DNA from: Lachnospiraceae bacterium | GTDB lineage: Bacteria; Bacillota; Clostridia; Lachnospirales; Lachnospiraceae | NCBI GenBank assembly: GCA_017434885.1 | Contig: JAFSGE010000045.1 | Location: 34,782 to 98,781, forward strand | Direction of reading: 5' to 3' | Length of the DNA: 64,000 nucleotides | Made by a program: the position numbers and the translations under genes | Notes under the pieces: generated by a model | What the model was told of the DNA's origin: nothing | The model's input: only the letters and a program-made list of their open reading frames with translations | Database searches by the model: none | In this document: piece by piece, positions 17,368-26,956 of the stretch | Layout of the letters: each line of letters begins with the position of its first letter | Position numbering within the stretch: the stretch's first letter is position 1

Positions 17368-18483
17368 ATGACAAATCAAAACATACAGCAAAAGCAATTA
17401 AAATATTATGGATTAATGGAAGATTTAAAGGAACAGATTTTGAAGGGAGAAATTCAGGTGGGTGACAAGTTGCCTTCTGAAAATGAGTTATCTGCCAGAT
17501 ATCAGGTCAGCAGACAGACTGTGCGTAAAGCTTTATCCATTTTGGAAAATGCAGGGTATATTTATGCGGAACATGGCAGAGGTACTTTTTGCTCCGAACT
17601 GGTACATAAAAGCAGAAACTCCAAAAATATCGCAGTGGTTACCACTTATCTTTCAGACTACATTTTTCCCAGAGTCATTGCAGGAATTGACGGGGCGCTT
17701 GCAAAGGAAGGATACAGCATTATTCTGAAAAATACTAACAATTCCCGCAGTCAGGAAGCAAAATATCTGGAAGAACTTTTGCAGAAGGATATCGAGGGAA
17801 TTATTATCGAGCCCAGTAAGAGTCAGATTTATTGCAGACACATGAATTTGTATCAAAAGCTTGAGGATTATAAAATTCCTTATGTTTTTATACAAGGTTG
17901 TTTTTCCAAAATGAGTGATAAACCCCAGGTTTTAATGGATGACTGCAGGGGTGGATATATGATTACCAAATATCTGATTGATAATGGTCATAAGAATATA
18001 GCAGGTGTGTTTAAAGCAGATGATATCCAGGGACAGAACAGGCATAAGGGTTATGTCATGGCTCTGCAGGAGGCCGGTATGCTTTATGACCCGGATAAAG
18101 TAATCTGGTTTCATACGGAAGACAGAAAAGTACATCCTTATCACGGTATTATGCGTCTTTTAGAACAAAAAACACAGATGGATGCGGTGGTATGTTATAA
18201 CGACCAGATTGCCATGCAGGTCATGCGTGCGTTAAAGGATGCAGGACTGAAAGTACCGGAAGATATTTCTGTGACAGGCTATGACAATTCATATATGGCA
18301 ATCAGTGATGAGTTCAGGCTGACTACCATTGTACATCCGCAGGAAAAGTTAGGAGAAATGGCAGCAGAACTGATTCTTGATTTATTGCATGGCGGTGAGG
18401 ATTCAGTGCGGGAAAAAAAGATATTAATTGAGCCGGAGCTTGTGGAAGGCAATTCCTGTATTTGCCGCACGGAGAACAAATAA
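17368..18483 (+). CDS. araR: AraR-like arabinose repressor (GntR helix-turn-helix plus sugar-binding domain)
   Basis: Repressor of L-arabinose use. An N-terminal GntR-type winged helix (GDKLPSENELSARYQVSRQT, then VRKALSILENAGYIYAEHGR) is joined to a LacI/periplasmic-binding-like effector domain (NIAVVTTYLSDYIFPRVIAG through DISVTGYDNSYMA), the architecture of Bacillus AraR. Length is about 371 residues. The frame can start at TTG 17365, but ATG 17368 is the natural start. It sits directly before araA-araB-araD, with matching TACAAGT half-sites before itself and before araA. In AraR the effector is L-arabinose, which releases the operator; I assume the same here. Confidence 0.9.
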   Translation: MTNQNIQQKQLKYYGLMEDLKEQILKGEIQVGDKLPSENELSARYQVSRQTVRKALSILENAGYIYAEHGRGTFCSELVHKSRNSKNIAVVTTYLSDYIFPRVIAGIDGALAKEGYSIILKNTNNSRSQEAKYLEELLQKDIEGIIIEPSKSQIYCRHMNLYQKLEDYKIPYVFIQGCFSKMSDKPQVLMDDCRGGYMITKYLIDNGHKNIAGVFKADDIQGQNRHKGYVMALQEAGMLYDPDKVIWFHTEDRKVHPYHGIMRLLEQKTQMDAVVCYNDQIAMQVMRALKDAGLKVPEDISVTGYDNSYMAISDEFRLTTIVHPQEKLGEMAAELILDLLHGGEDSVREKKILIEPELVEGNSCICRTENK

Positions 18484-18497
18484 GAACAGAAAAAAAC

Positions 18498-18528
18498 AAC
18501 TTGTAAGAATAAGCGTACAAGTTATACC
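18498..18528 (+). promoter_or_regulatory. araA promoter with overlapping AraR operator
   Basis: A perfect inverted repeat AACTTGTA / TACAAGTT (18498-18505, 18516-18523) overlaps a candidate promoter TTGTAA (18501-18506), 16 bp, TATACC (18523-18528). Repressor on the repeat would block polymerase directly. Confidence 0.7.
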
Positions 18529-18531
18529 ATT

Positions 18532-18562
18532 TAATTACAAGATAATATGAATCGTGTAATTA
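18532..18562 (+). repeat. Second inverted repeat between the araA promoter and start
   Basis: TAATTACA (18532-18539) and TGTAATTA (18555-18562) are perfect inverted copies 15 nt apart, ending at the AGGAGG of araA. It may be an RNA hairpin near the ribosome binding site or a second protein site; its half-site differs from TACAAGT. Confidence 0.55.
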
Positions 18563-18575
18563 GGAGGTATTTGGT

Positions 18576-20072
18576 ATGTTACAGGTAAAAAATTATAAGT
18601 TTTGGTTTTGTACAGGTTCACAGGATTTGTACGGAGATGAATGTCTTGCAAAAGTAGCAGAGCATTCAAAAATTATTGTAGAGAAATTAAATGAATCCGG
18701 GATTCTTCCTTATGAAGTAGTGTGGAAACCCACTCTGATTACTAACGAATTAATCCGCAAAACATTTAATGAAGCAAATTTGGATGAAGAATGCGCAGGT
18801 GTGATTACATGGATGCACACATTTTCACCTGCAAAGTCATGGATTCTGGGACTTCAGGAATTCAGAAAACCGCTTCTTCATTTACATACACAGTTTAATG
18901 AAGAAATTCCTTATGATTCGATTGATATGGATTTCATGAATGAAAACCAGTCTGCACACGGTGACCGTGAATACGGACATATTGTAAGCAGAATGCGTAT
19001 CGAGCGCAAGGTAGTAGCAGGACACTGGTCAGACCCTATCGTGGTTGGAAAAATTGCGTCCTGGATGAGAACCGCAATCGGTATTGTAGAGAGCAGTCAT
19101 ATCCGTGTTATGCGTGTAGCTGATAATATGCGCAATGTTGCCGTTACCGAAGGTGATAAGGTAGAAGCACAGATTAAGTTTGGCTGGGAGATTGATACTT
19201 ATCCCGTAAATGAAATTGCAGAAAGTGTGGATGCAGTATCTGTTTCTGATGTAAATGCTTTAGTTGAAGAATATTACAGTAAGTATGAAATTCTTTTGGA
19301 GGGAAGAGACCCGGAAGAATTTAAGAAGCATGTGGCTGTTCAGGCACAGATTGAACTTGGTTTTGAGAGATTTTTAAAAGAAAAGAATTATCAGGCAATC
19401 GTAACACACTTTGGTGATTTGGGCTCCTTAAAGCAGCTTCCCGGTCTTGCCATTCAGAGATTAATGGAAAAGGGCTATGGCTTTGGTGCGGAAGGTGACT
19501 GGAAAGTAGCAGCTATGGTGCGTCTGATGAAGATTATGACAGCAGACGTGAAGAACGCAAAGGGTACTTCCATGCTGGAAGATTATACTTATAACCTTGT
19601 AAAAGGAAAAGAAGGTATCTTACAGGCTCATATGCTTGAAATCTGTCCTTCCATCGCGGATGGTCCTATCAGCATTAAATGTCAGCCCCTTAGCATGGGT
19701 GACAGGGAAGATCCTGCAAGACTTGTATTTACCTCTAAAGAGGGAAGCGGTGTTGCGGCATCCTTAATTGATTTAGGCAACAGATTCCGTCTGATTTTAA
19801 ATGACGTTGATTGTAAAAAGGTGGAAAAGCCGATGCCGAAGCTTCCGGTTGCAACTAACTTCTGGACTCCACAGCCGGATATGTATACAGGTGCGGAAGC
19901 ATGGATTCTGGCAGGCGGTGCACATCACACAGCGTTTTCTTATGACCTGACAGCAGAGCAGATGGGCGACTGGGCAGCTGCTATGGGCATTGAAGCTGTT
20001 TATATTGATAAAGATACAAAAATCCGTGACTTTAAACGTGATTTGATGTTGGGCGAAATTTTTTACAGATAA
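18576..20072 (+). CDS. araA: L-arabinose isomerase
   Basis: Converts L-arabinose to L-ribulose, the first step of arabinose breakdown. The 498-residue product is full length and opens with YKFWFCTGSQDLYGDE as in the family; GVITWMHTFSPAKSWILGL and the metal-ligand region around HGDREYGHI are clear, as is AWILAGGAHHTAFS near the C terminus. ATG 18576 follows AGGAGG (18562-18567). It is the first gene after the AraR-type operator, 24 nt before araB. Identity is secure. Confidence 0.97.
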   Translation: MLQVKNYKFWFCTGSQDLYGDECLAKVAEHSKIIVEKLNESGILPYEVVWKPTLITNELIRKTFNEANLDEECAGVITWMHTFSPAKSWILGLQEFRKPLLHLHTQFNEEIPYDSIDMDFMNENQSAHGDREYGHIVSRMRIERKVVAGHWSDPIVVGKIASWMRTAIGIVESSHIRVMRVADNMRNVAVTEGDKVEAQIKFGWEIDTYPVNEIAESVDAVSVSDVNALVEEYYSKYEILLEGRDPEEFKKHVAVQAQIELGFERFLKEKNYQAIVTHFGDLGSLKQLPGLAIQRLMEKGYGFGAEGDWKVAAMVRLMKIMTADVKNAKGTSMLEDYTYNLVKGKEGILQAHMLEICPSIADGPISIKCQPLSMGDREDPARLVFTSKEGSGVAASLIDLGNRFRLILNDVDCKKVEKPMPKLPVATNFWTPQPDMYTGAEAWILAGGAHHTAFSYDLTAEQMGDWAAAMGIEAVYIDKDTKIRDFKRDLMLGEIFYR

Positions 20073-20095
20073 AATGATAAATTGGAGGAATGGGT

Positions 20096-21688
20096 ATGGA
20101 CAAAAAATTATTAATTGAGCAGGGAAAAACATCATTAGGTATTGAGTTTGGTTCTACCAGAATTAAAGCTGTTCTGATTGAAGAAGGCGGTGCGCCTCTC
20201 GCTTCCGGCAGCTATGAGTGGGAAAATCAGCTTATAAACGGTATCTGGACATATGCTCTTGATGATGTGTGGAAAGGGTTACAGGACTGCTATCAGGATT
20301 TACTTGCCGATGTAAAGAAGCAGTATGATGCAGAGATTACGCAAATCGGTTCTATCGGATTTTCTGCCATGATGCACGGATATCTTGCATTTGATAAGGA
20401 GGATAATCTTTTGGTTCCCTTCCGTACATGGAGAAATACCATCACGGAAGAAGCAGCAAGTAAGCTTACAAATGAATTTAATTATAACATTCCCCAGAGA
20501 TGGAGTATTTCCCATTTATACCAGGCAATTCTGAATAAAGAGGCGCATGTAAAGGATGTGGCATTCTTTACTACTCTTGCAGGATATGTACACTGGAAGC
20601 TGACGGGCAAAAAAGTGCTTGGTGTGGGTGATGCATCCGGTATGTTCCCGATTGATATCAAAACCGGAAATTATGACAAGACCATGGTAGATAAATTTGA
20701 TTCGCTGGTAAGCGGAGAAGGATTTGCATGGAAATTATCTGATATTCTTCCCGAGGTGCTGACTGCAGGTGAAAATGCAGGTACTCTGACCGCAGAGGGA
20801 GCAAAGCTTCTTGATGTCAGCGGAAAGCTGTGTGCAGATATTCCTGTTTGTCCTCCCGAAGGGGATGCGGGAACCGGTATGACAGCAACTAATTCCGTAG
20901 GAATCAGAACCGGTAACGTTTCTGCAGGTACTTCAGTATTTGCAATGATTGTACTGGAAAAAGAACTTTCCAAGGTTTATCCGGAAATTGACCTTGTTAC
21001 TACACCGGATGGTGCACTGGTAGGTATGGTACATTGCAATAACTGTACATCTGATTTGAATGCATGGGTGAATATTTTTGACCAGTTTGCGGAAAGCATT
21101 GGTGCAAAGGTTGATAAGAACACCTTATTCTCGGTTCTTTACAATAAGGCACTGGAAGGAGATGCTGACTGCGGCGGATTAATTTCTTACAATTATTTCT
21201 CCGGCGAACCGGTAACCGGCTTTGATGAAGGTGCTCCTTTATTTGTAAGAAAAGCAGACGATACCTTTAACCTGGCAAACTTTATGAGAGCACATTTATA
21301 TTCTTCCCTGGCTGCGTTAAAAGCAGGACTTGACTTAATGTTCAAGGAAGAAGATGTAAAGGTTGATAAAATGTTCGGACACGGCGGTTTATTTAAGACC
21401 AAAGGCGTTGGTCAGAGAATTGCGGCAGCAGCAATGAATTCTCCCGTTTCTGTTATGGAAACAGCAGGCGAAGGCGGTGCGTGGGGTATTGCCCTTCTTG
21501 CTGATTACATGAAGAATAAGGGCGATTCCGAAACATTACAGGAATATTTAGATAACAAGGTATTTGCAGGACAGAGCGGCAGCAGCATGGAGCCTGTAGC
21601 AGAAGACGTGGCAGGTTTTGATAAATTTATGAAACGCTATATGGCAGGTCTTGCCATTGAGCATGCGGCAGTTGATGCATTAAAGTAA
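20096..21688 (+). CDS. araB: FGGY-family kinase, L-ribulokinase role
   Basis: Phosphorylates L-ribulose to L-ribulose-5-phosphate. The 530-residue FGGY kinase begins with the phosphate-binding [19 protein letters not shown] and has the ATP-side motif [20 protein letters not shown] near residue 430. GGAGG at 20084-20088 is too near ATG 20090, so ATG 20096 (MDKKLLIEQ) is chosen. The fold alone cannot separate ribulokinase from xylulokinase; the position between araA and araD supports ribulokinase. Confidence 0.9.
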   Translation: MDKKLLIEQGKTSLGIEFGSTRIKAVLIEEGGAPLASGSYEWENQLINGIWTYALDDVWKGLQDCYQDLLADVKKQYDAEITQIGSIGFSAMMHGYLAFDKEDNLLVPFRTWRNTITEEAASKLTNEFNYNIPQRWSISHLYQAILNKEAHVKDVAFFTTLAGYVHWKLTGKKVLGVGDASGMFPIDIKTGNYDKTMVDKFDSLVSGEGFAWKLSDILPEVLTAGENAGTLTAEGAKLLDVSGKLCADIPVCPPEGDAGTGMTATNSVGIRTGNVSAGTSVFAMIVLEKELSKVYPEIDLVTTPDGALVGMVHCNNCTSDLNAWVNIFDQFAESIGAKVDKNTLFSVLYNKALEGDADCGGLISYNYFSGEPVTGFDEGAPLFVRKADDTFNLANFMRAHLYSSLAALKAGLDLMFKEEDVKVDKMFGHGGLFKTKGVGQRIAAAAMNSPVSVMETAGEGGAWGIALLADYMKNKGDSETLQEYLDNKVFAGQSGSSMEPVAEDVAGFDKFMKRYMAGLAIEHAAVDALK

Positions 21689-21713
21689 GCAGTTTAAAGG
21701 AGGTATGCGGTTC

Positions 21714-22409
21714 ATGTTAGAAGAATTAAAAAGACAGGTATATGAAGCAAATATGTTGCTTCCCAAGTACGGACTTGTTACCTTTACATGGGGAAATGTA
21801 AGCGGTATTGACAGCGAAAGCGGTTTGTTTGTGATTAAACCCAGCGGTGTTGATTATGATAAACTGACTCCCGATGATATGGTTGTCATGGATTTAGACG
21901 GTAATAAAGTGGAAGGTAAGTATAAGCCTTCTTCCGATACCGCTACACATTTAGAGCTTTATAAAGCGTTTCCTGAAATCGGAGGCGTGGTACATACCCA
22001 TTCATCCTACGCTACAAGCTGGGCGCAGGCGGGCAGAAGTATTCCCTGTTACGGGACAACTCATGCAGATTATATTTACGGTGAAGTTCCCTGTGTGAGA
22101 TGTCTGACCAAAGAAGAAATCGATGCGGCATATGAAGAAAATACCGGGCTTCTGATTGTGGATGAGTTCAAACGTCTGAACAAAGATCCTATGGCGGTGC
22201 CGGCAGTTCTTTGTAAAAATCACGGTCCCTTTGCATGGGGTAAGGATGCCATGGATGCGGTGCATAATGCAGTAGTTTTGGAAGAAGTGGCTAAGATGGC
22301 TTACAGAACGGAAACCATAAATCCCAAAGTGGCTCCTGCACCGTCAGAGCTTCAGGATAAGCATTATTTCAGAAAACATGGAGCAAATGCTTATTACGGT
22401 CAAAATTAA
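21714..22409 (+). CDS. araD: L-ribulose-5-phosphate 4-epimerase
   Basis: Turns L-ribulose-5-phosphate into D-xylulose-5-phosphate, delivering arabinose carbon to the pentose phosphate pathway. The 231-residue class II aldolase-fold enzyme starts [13 protein letters not shown], very close to known AraD proteins, with [19 protein letters not shown], the zinc His pair in [16 protein letters not shown], and [18 protein letters not shown] (21696-21703) fits ATG 21714; the in-frame ATG 21705 is too close. It is the last gene of the operon and a terminator follows. Confidence 0.96.
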   Translation: MLEELKRQVYEANMLLPKYGLVTFTWGNVSGIDSESGLFVIKPSGVDYDKLTPDDMVVMDLDGNKVEGKYKPSSDTATHLELYKAFPEIGGVVHTHSSYATSWAQAGRSIPCYGTTHADYIYGEVPCVRCLTKEEIDAAYEENTGLLIVDEFKRLNKDPMAVPAVLCKNHGPFAWGKDAMDAVHNAVVLEEVAKMAYRTETINPKVAPAPSELQDKHYFRKHGANAYYGQN

Positions 22410-22416
22410 TCATAGC

Positions 22417-22443
22417 AAGGTGCAGAATTTTTCTGCACCTTTT
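22417..22443 (+). terminator. Terminator after araD
   Basis: AAGGTGCAGAA (22417-22427) and TTCTGCACCTT (22431-22441) form a perfect 11-bp stem with a 3-nt loop and T-rich end. Confidence 0.9.
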
Positions 22444-22466
22444 AAAATGTCCGGAAAGACAACCTA

Positions 22467-22494
22467 TTGACTTTTTGTGAAAAAAGGTTAATAA
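22467..22494 (+). promoter_or_regulatory. Promoter of ilvE
   Basis: TTGACT (22467-22472) and TAATAA (22489-22494) are 16 bp apart, about 55 nt before the ATG at 22550. Confidence 0.55.
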
Positions 22495-22549
22495 TAGTAG
22501 AGAAAATTTATTACTTTAACAGACTAAAATACATAAGGAGCGCAAAACT

Positions 22550-23575
22550 ATGGAAAAGAAAAACATTGATTGGGCTAATCTCGGATTTGGCTATATGCAA
22601 ACAGATTACCGATTCGTATCCAATTACAAGAATGGCGCCTGGGATGACGGCATGCTTACAGAGGATGCCAATGTCGTCATTAACGAGTGTGCAGGTGTAT
22701 TACAGTATGCGCAGACTGTTTTTGAAGGAATGAAGGCTTATACAACCGAAGACGGCAGAATTGTTACATTCCGCCCTGACTTAAATGCAGAGAGAATGGC
22801 GCAGAGTGCAGCACGTCTGGAAATGCCTGTATTTCCTCAGGATAAATTTGTTGAGGCAGTACTTAAGACCATTAAGGCAAACGAAGCGTATGTTCCTCCT
22901 TTCGGAAGCGGAGCAACACTGTATGTTCGTCCCTATATGTTCGGAAGCAACCCCGTTATCGGCGTAAAGCCTGCGGAGGAATATCAGTTCCGTGTATTAA
23001 CAACTCCGGTAGGACCTTACTTTAAGGGCGGCGTAAAGCCTCTTACCATTCGTGTATGTGACTTTGACCGTGCAGCACCGAACGGAACAGGACATATCAA
23101 AGCAGGACTTAACTATGCAATGAGTCTGCATGCCATTGTAGATGCTCATAAGCAGGGCTATGATGAAAATATGTATCTTGATGCAGCTACCAGAACCTAT
23201 GTAGAAGAAACGGGTGGTGCAAACTTCCTGTTTGTTACGAAAGACGGTAAGGTAGTAACACCTAAGTCAAACAGTATTCTTCCTTCTATTACAAGACGTT
23301 CCCTGATTCAGGTTGCGCAGGAGTATCTCGGATTAGAAGCAGAAGAGAGAGAAATCCCGTTGGAAGAAGTAAAGGATATGGCAGAATGCGGTCTTTGCGG
23401 TACAGCAGCAGTTATCTCTCCTGTAGGAAAGATTGTAGACCACGGCAAGGAAATCTGTCTGCCCAGCGGTATGACTGAAATGGGACCTGTTACCAAGAAG
23501 TTATATGAGACACTGACAGGTATCCAGATGGGAACGATTAAGGCTCCCGAAGGTTGGATTGTAGAAGTAAAATAA
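22550..23575 (+). CDS. ilvE: Branched-chain amino acid aminotransferase
   Basis: PLP enzyme of 341 residues that transfers amino groups to and from leucine, isoleucine and valine. Its fold-type IV features are clear: VLQYAQTVFEGMKAY, RPDLNAERMAQSAARL, the region around GHIKAGLNYAMSL that carries the PLP lysine, and EETGGANFLFV. Length and motifs fit the class II group of BCATs. AAGGAG upstream fits ATG 22550. It has its own promoter and terminator and is not part of the arabinose operon. Confidence 0.94.
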   Translation: MEKKNIDWANLGFGYMQTDYRFVSNYKNGAWDDGMLTEDANVVINECAGVLQYAQTVFEGMKAYTTEDGRIVTFRPDLNAERMAQSAARLEMPVFPQDKFVEAVLKTIKANEAYVPPFGSGATLYVRPYMFGSNPVIGVKPAEEYQFRVLTTPVGPYFKGGVKPLTIRVCDFDRAAPNGTGHIKAGLNYAMSLHAIVDAHKQGYDENMYLDAATRTYVEETGGANFLFVTKDGKVVTPKSNSILPSITRRSLIQVAQEYLGLEAEEREIPLEEVKDMAECGLCGTAAVISPVGKIVDHGKEICLPSGMTEMGPVTKKLYETLTGIQMGTIKAPEGWIVEVK

Positions 23576-23603
23576 TTTATTTATTTTCTTAATATTTGAC
23601 AGA

Positions 23604-23633
23604 GGACACTTCCGTAAGGGAGTGTTCTTTTTT
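23604..23633 (+). terminator. Terminator after ilvE
   Basis: GGACACTTCC (23604-23613) pairs with GGGAGTGTTC (23618-23627) through a GTAA loop, followed by six T. Confidence 0.88.
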
Positions 23634-23714
23634 GCGATTTATATGGAAAAAGCTGATTTAAAAAGAGGCTGTTATCCGGAAATTGACTATAGATTAGTTT
23701 TTGGATTTGTGGTA

Positions 23715-23728
23715 ATATAGTACTATAT
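23715..23728 (+). repeat. 14-bp perfect palindrome before a chemoreceptor gene
   Basis: ATATAGTACTATAT lies 45 nt before the receptor start. It contains TATAGT, a possible -10, but no good -35 was found. It could be a protein-binding site. Confidence 0.4.
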
Positions 23729-23772
23729 GGACAGTCTATGATACTTGAACAAACATAACGGAGGAATGTACC

Positions 23773-25896
23773 TTGAAGAAGTTAGAAAAATCCCCTAAAG
23801 TAAAAAAAGAAAAAACGTTGAAACCGGAAAACCTTGTCTTAAAGGAGCAAAAGCAGAAGGGAAAAAATCCGATTCCCTTTTTTAGGAGAATCCGTTTTAA
23901 ACTTATCGGTTCTTTTTTGATTCCGGTTGTGTTTATCATTATTCTTGGCCTTGTTTCTTATCAGAAAGCATCCGACCAGATTATTGCAAGTTATGAGACT
24001 TCTACCAATCAGACGATGCAGATGATGAATCAATATTTGAAATTGTCCTTTGATACGGTACAGTCCAATTACAAAGAATACATAAATGACAGTGAACTCC
24101 AAAAGTTTTTCAAAGGACTTTATGATACGGATAAAGCAGTGCACGGAGCACTTCCGGGGCAGTATATGGATGATTTGACTCATGCGGTAACTACGGATGC
24201 TCTTGTATCTAACGTGTATTTTATCACAGATACACAGGTGCCGATTACCACTTCACAAACAAAGGAAGAAGGTCTGTTTTCTGCTTATACGGCGACAGAG
24301 CAGGGACAGATGGCACTTGTCGATACCTTTAAGTTTGTACTGGTAAGCAATCAGTGTGATATTGATGACAAATTGATGACAGACAGCAGCAAGTACGGTG
24401 CCAGACTGGTACGTTCTTATAATGGTATTAAAGCACTTATGATTGTAGATATTAAGAGAGATGTTGTTGAAAGTACGTTATCATCTCTTGATGCAGGCGA
24501 AGGAAGTATTGTAGGATTTATTACAGCCGATAATAAAGAGTTGTTATCATCCCTTTCTGCAGAAGTGGAAGGAAATGCTTTTGTAGGCAAGGATTATGTG
24601 GAAGCTGCTATGACCGGCGAAGAAATGAGTGGATTTTCTTATGTTGAGGGTGGCGAATATTTATTCCTGTACTCTAAGCTTGAGGGCAGAGGTGCTATGA
24701 TTTGTGCCCTGATTCCGCAGGCAACCATTATCGGACAGACAGCAGATATCCAGCAGTTTTCAACTATCCTTGTTTTGGTGGCAAGTGTGATAGCAATTGC
24801 GCTTGGCTCTCTTCTTGCAAAACAGTACGGGGACGCTATTTACAGCATGATTCGTAAATTAAAGAGGGTTTCCGACGGAGATCTTACTGTAGAAGTAAAA
24901 ACCAAAAGAAAAGATGAGTTTAAGCTTCTGGCAGAAGGGATTTCTGATATGGTAGCCCATATGAAGCGGCTGGTATCGGGAATCAAAGAGGTAAACGGGG
25001 AATTGGGAGTGGCTGCAACGGGTATGGCAACAGCATCCGAAAACTTCCTTTTGACATCCAGAGATATTCAGGCGGAGATTTCCGAGATGAGTCAAGGAAT
25101 GGGAAATCTGGACAATGAATCGGAGGATTGCCTTGGAAGAATGGATTCTCTTTCAGGCAGAATTGAGAAGGTTGCAGAGAACTCCGGACAGATTAACGTA
25201 CTGGCAAACGGCACGGAACAGGCAATTGAGACCGGTATGGAATCTGTAGTACAACTGAAGGAAAGCACTCAGTCCACCACACAGATTACAGAGACCATTA
25301 TTGATGCCATTGAAAAGCTGGCAGAAAAGTCAAAGTCTATCGGAACTATTATCGAAGCGATTAACGAAATTGCCGAGCAGACTACGTTACTGTCCTTGAA
25401 TGCCTCCATTGAAGCAGCAAGAGCGGGAGAGGCAGGTAAGGGCTTTGCGGTTGTGGCGCAGGAAATCAGAAAATTGGCAGATGAGTCAGCGCGCTCTGCA
25501 GATAAGATTGCACAGATTGTACAGGAAATCACATTGAATACCAAGGAAGTTTCCGATGTAGCAAGAGAAGCGGAAGGAATCGTGGACAGCCAGCAAAAGG
25601 CAGTTTCCCTTACAACGGATTCCTTTGACAAAATCGGTGCACAGATGAAAGAACTGCTTACGGCATTGAATACCATTAATGCCAATGTGACAAGTATGGA
25701 AGAGGACAGAAATACTACACTTTCTTCCATCTCCGCCATTTCTGCAATTTCAGCGCAGTCGGCAGCAGGTTCCGCCAACGTGTACGAGACTGCGAACAAG
25801 CAGCTTGCTTCTATTGAGGAACTGGATAAGGCAGCAGATGTGCTTGAGAAGAGAGCACGAGAACTTACAGAAATTCTGGAAGGATTTACGGTTTAA
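23773..25896 (+). CDS. Methyl-accepting chemotaxis protein with Lys-rich cytosolic N terminus
   Basis: Full-size chemoreceptor of 707 residues. A strongly basic N-terminal segment (about 1-42, rich in Lys and Glu) precedes the first membrane helix (about 43-64), which is unusual because most receptors start almost at the helix. An extracellular sensor of about 265 residues follows, with the look of a double-Cache domain, then a second helix (about 330-352), HAMP (to about 405) and the signalling coiled coil with tip [20 protein letters not shown]. Translation starts at TTG 23773, seven nt after GGAGGAA; no in-frame ATG fits. It stands alone between two terminators. The ligand is unknown. Confidence 0.92.
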   Translation: MKKLEKSPKVKKEKTLKPENLVLKEQKQKGKNPIPFFRRIRFKLIGSFLIPVVFIIILGLVSYQKASDQIIASYETSTNQTMQMMNQYLKLSFDTVQSNYKEYINDSELQKFFKGLYDTDKAVHGALPGQYMDDLTHAVTTDALVSNVYFITDTQVPITTSQTKEEGLFSAYTATEQGQMALVDTFKFVLVSNQCDIDDKLMTDSSKYGARLVRSYNGIKALMIVDIKRDVVESTLSSLDAGEGSIVGFITADNKELLSSLSAEVEGNAFVGKDYVEAAMTGEEMSGFSYVEGGEYLFLYSKLEGRGAMICALIPQATIIGQTADIQQFSTILVLVASVIAIALGSLLAKQYGDAIYSMIRKLKRVSDGDLTVEVKTKRKDEFKLLAEGISDMVAHMKRLVSGIKEVNGELGVAATGMATASENFLLTSRDIQAEISEMSQGMGNLDNESEDCLGRMDSLSGRIEKVAENSGQINVLANGTEQAIETGMESVVQLKESTQSTTQITETIIDAIEKLAEKSKSIGTIIEAINEIAEQTTLLSLNASIEAARAGEAGKGFAVVAQEIRKLADESARSADKIAQIVQEITLNTKEVSDVAREAEGIVDSQQKAVSLTTDSFDKIGAQMKELLTALNTINANVTSMEEDRNTTLSSISAISAISAQSAAGSANVYETANKQLASIEELDKAADVLEKRARELTEILEGFTV

Positions 25897-25906
25897 ATAT
25901 GAGGAT

Positions 25907-25936
25907 AAAAAGAAGGGCGTTAAAACCCTTCTTTTT
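25907..25936. terminator. Bidirectional terminator between convergent genes
   Basis: AAAAAGAAGGG (25907-25917) and CCCTTCTTTTT (25926-25936) give an 11-bp stem with A/T tracts usable from both sides. Part of it lies inside the last codons of the thioesterase gene. Confidence 0.88.
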
Positions 25937-26408
25937 GTCTTAGTTTGCGAAGTTCAATTCGTTTCAGAGCGCCTTCATAATCTCCTTTCTGAGCTTCAGA
26001 ATGAATCTCAATGCCATAAGGTATTCTTTGAGGCTGTCCGTCTTCATCAAGTCCTACAAGGGAAAGGTAAGCGCGGTTAATTGCCCGGCGAAAGCCGTCT
26101 TTTTCTTCAAGGTAAGTGTCAACACGCACTTCCATGGAAGTATTTCCTACATAAGTAACATATCCTACAATAACAATCAAATCATCGAGATGCGCCGGTT
26201 CCTTAAATCTTAAATTGTCAATGGAAGCGGTAGTTACCTTAATGCCCGCATGCCGTTTGGCAACAATACCTCCCACTTCATCAATCCAGGAAACAAGCTT
26301 ACCTCCGAACAATCTGTTCTCTCCATTGATATCCTCATACCGAAGCAGATGAATCTGCTCCGTCAATGATTCCTCTATCGTCTTTAACGGCCTGGTATCT
26401 TTACTCAT
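25920..26408 (-). CDS. Hotdog-fold acyl-CoA thioesterase
   Basis: Cytoplasmic thioesterase of 162 residues that splits acyl-CoA into fatty acid and CoA. It shows the single hotdog domain of the YciA/BACH group: RLFGGKLVSWIDEVGGIVAK (the helix with the catalytic Asp/Glu region), TASIDNLRFKEPAHLDDLIV, and GFRRAINRAYLSLVGLDEDG. The - strand ATG at 26408 follows AAGGAGG with about 11 nt spacing. It is convergent with the chemoreceptor gene and divergent from iorA, with a long structured gap on its 5' side. Chain-length preference cannot be told. Confidence 0.87.
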   Translation of the reverse strand: MSKDTRPLKTIEESLTEQIHLLRYEDINGENRLFGGKLVSWIDEVGGIVAKRHAGIKVTTASIDNLRFKEPAHLDDLIVIVGYVTYVGNTSMEVRVDTYLEEKDGFRRAINRAYLSLVGLDEDGQPQRIPYGIEIHSEAQKGDYEGALKRIELRKLRQKEGF

Positions 26409-26527
26409 ATGTTTTTATGCCTCCTTCAAAAGATTTACTAAAATGTGCATATTACAATTACCATTGTGCAAAAAAACTTATTCACAACCCTTTTGTCTTA
26501 ATGAATACATGCCTATCAGCTATCTGC

Positions 26528-26663
26528 TAAAAGAAGCTTGTTCGAGAGCCTTTTGCGCGATGGAGATGAGACTTATGAATCGTGGAAGCCTTTGCTGAAC
26601 ACGATTCATGCTTTAAAGGCTTATCGGAATGTTTCGTGCATAGGACGAGAACAACTTCTTTTA
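26528..26663 (+). repeat. 136-nt imperfect inverted repeat (possible structured RNA or mobile repeat)
   Basis: Outer arms TAAAAGAAGCTTGTTC (26528-26543) and GAACAACTTCTTTTA (26649-26663) pair with one bulged C. The inner ATGAATCGTG (26575-26584) and CACGATTCAT (26600-26609) pair perfectly around a 15-nt loop. Parts of the middle also pair (CCTTTTGCGCGA with TCGTGCATAGG). It lies in the gap between the divergent thioesterase and iorA genes and encodes no convincing protein. Confidence 0.75.
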
Positions 26664-26726
26664 TACATATTATATGAAAAAAATTCACATTTTTATTATA
26701 AATTATTTTCATTGAAAAGCAATCTG

Positions 26727-26735
26727 TGATATGAT
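26727..26735 (+). promoter_or_regulatory. Extended -10 promoter of the iorA transcript
   Basis: TGATATGAT within ATCTGTGATATGAT (26722-26735) is identical to the araR promoter core. Transcription would begin near 26742, so the next element would lie in the RNA leader. TTGAAA at 26712 is too close to be a standard -35. Confidence 0.5.
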
Positions 26736-26750
26736 AGGGAATGAAAAAAA

Positions 26751-26922
26751 TGTAACAGTTCAGCCCTCGCATTCATAAAAGCGTCTGCTACGCATCCGGC
26801 GCAGCTTCGCTGCTCATCTTTTATTTCATTCGAGGGCGCTCCGCTCATAAAACACATAAACAAATGCTTTGTGTGCAAGCACCCACGCATGTGTTTATAT
26901 GTTTTATGGCTGAATTGTTACA
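26751..26922 (+). other. 172-nt multi-branch structured element in the iorA leader
   Basis: Closing arms TGTAACAGTTCAGCC (26751-26765) and GGCTGAATTGTTACA (26908-26922) pair along all 15 nt with one G-T pair. Inside are two further branches: CCTCG...ATAAAAG with CTTTTAT...CGAGG (about 26765-26835), which holds a GCAGC-TTC-GCTGC hairpin, and CATAAAACACATAAACA with TGTTTATATGTTTTATG (about 26846-26908). A6T6 follows the closing stem. The position between a probable promoter and iorA suits a riboswitch or attenuator; the terminal inverted repeats would also suit a small non-coding mobile repeat. Confidence 0.7.
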
Positions 26923-26956
26923 AAAAATTTTTTAGGATACGAAAGGTGGATGAATC

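Noticed and set aside
23640-23772. Sigma-28 (flagellar) promoter for the chemoreceptor at 23773
   Set aside because: TAAA and CCG-like pieces occur but not with the right sequence and spacing.
26527-26772. An 81-codon - strand frame in the gap before iorA
   Set aside because: It runs through the hairpin and the promoter, has no family likeness and no ribosome binding site.
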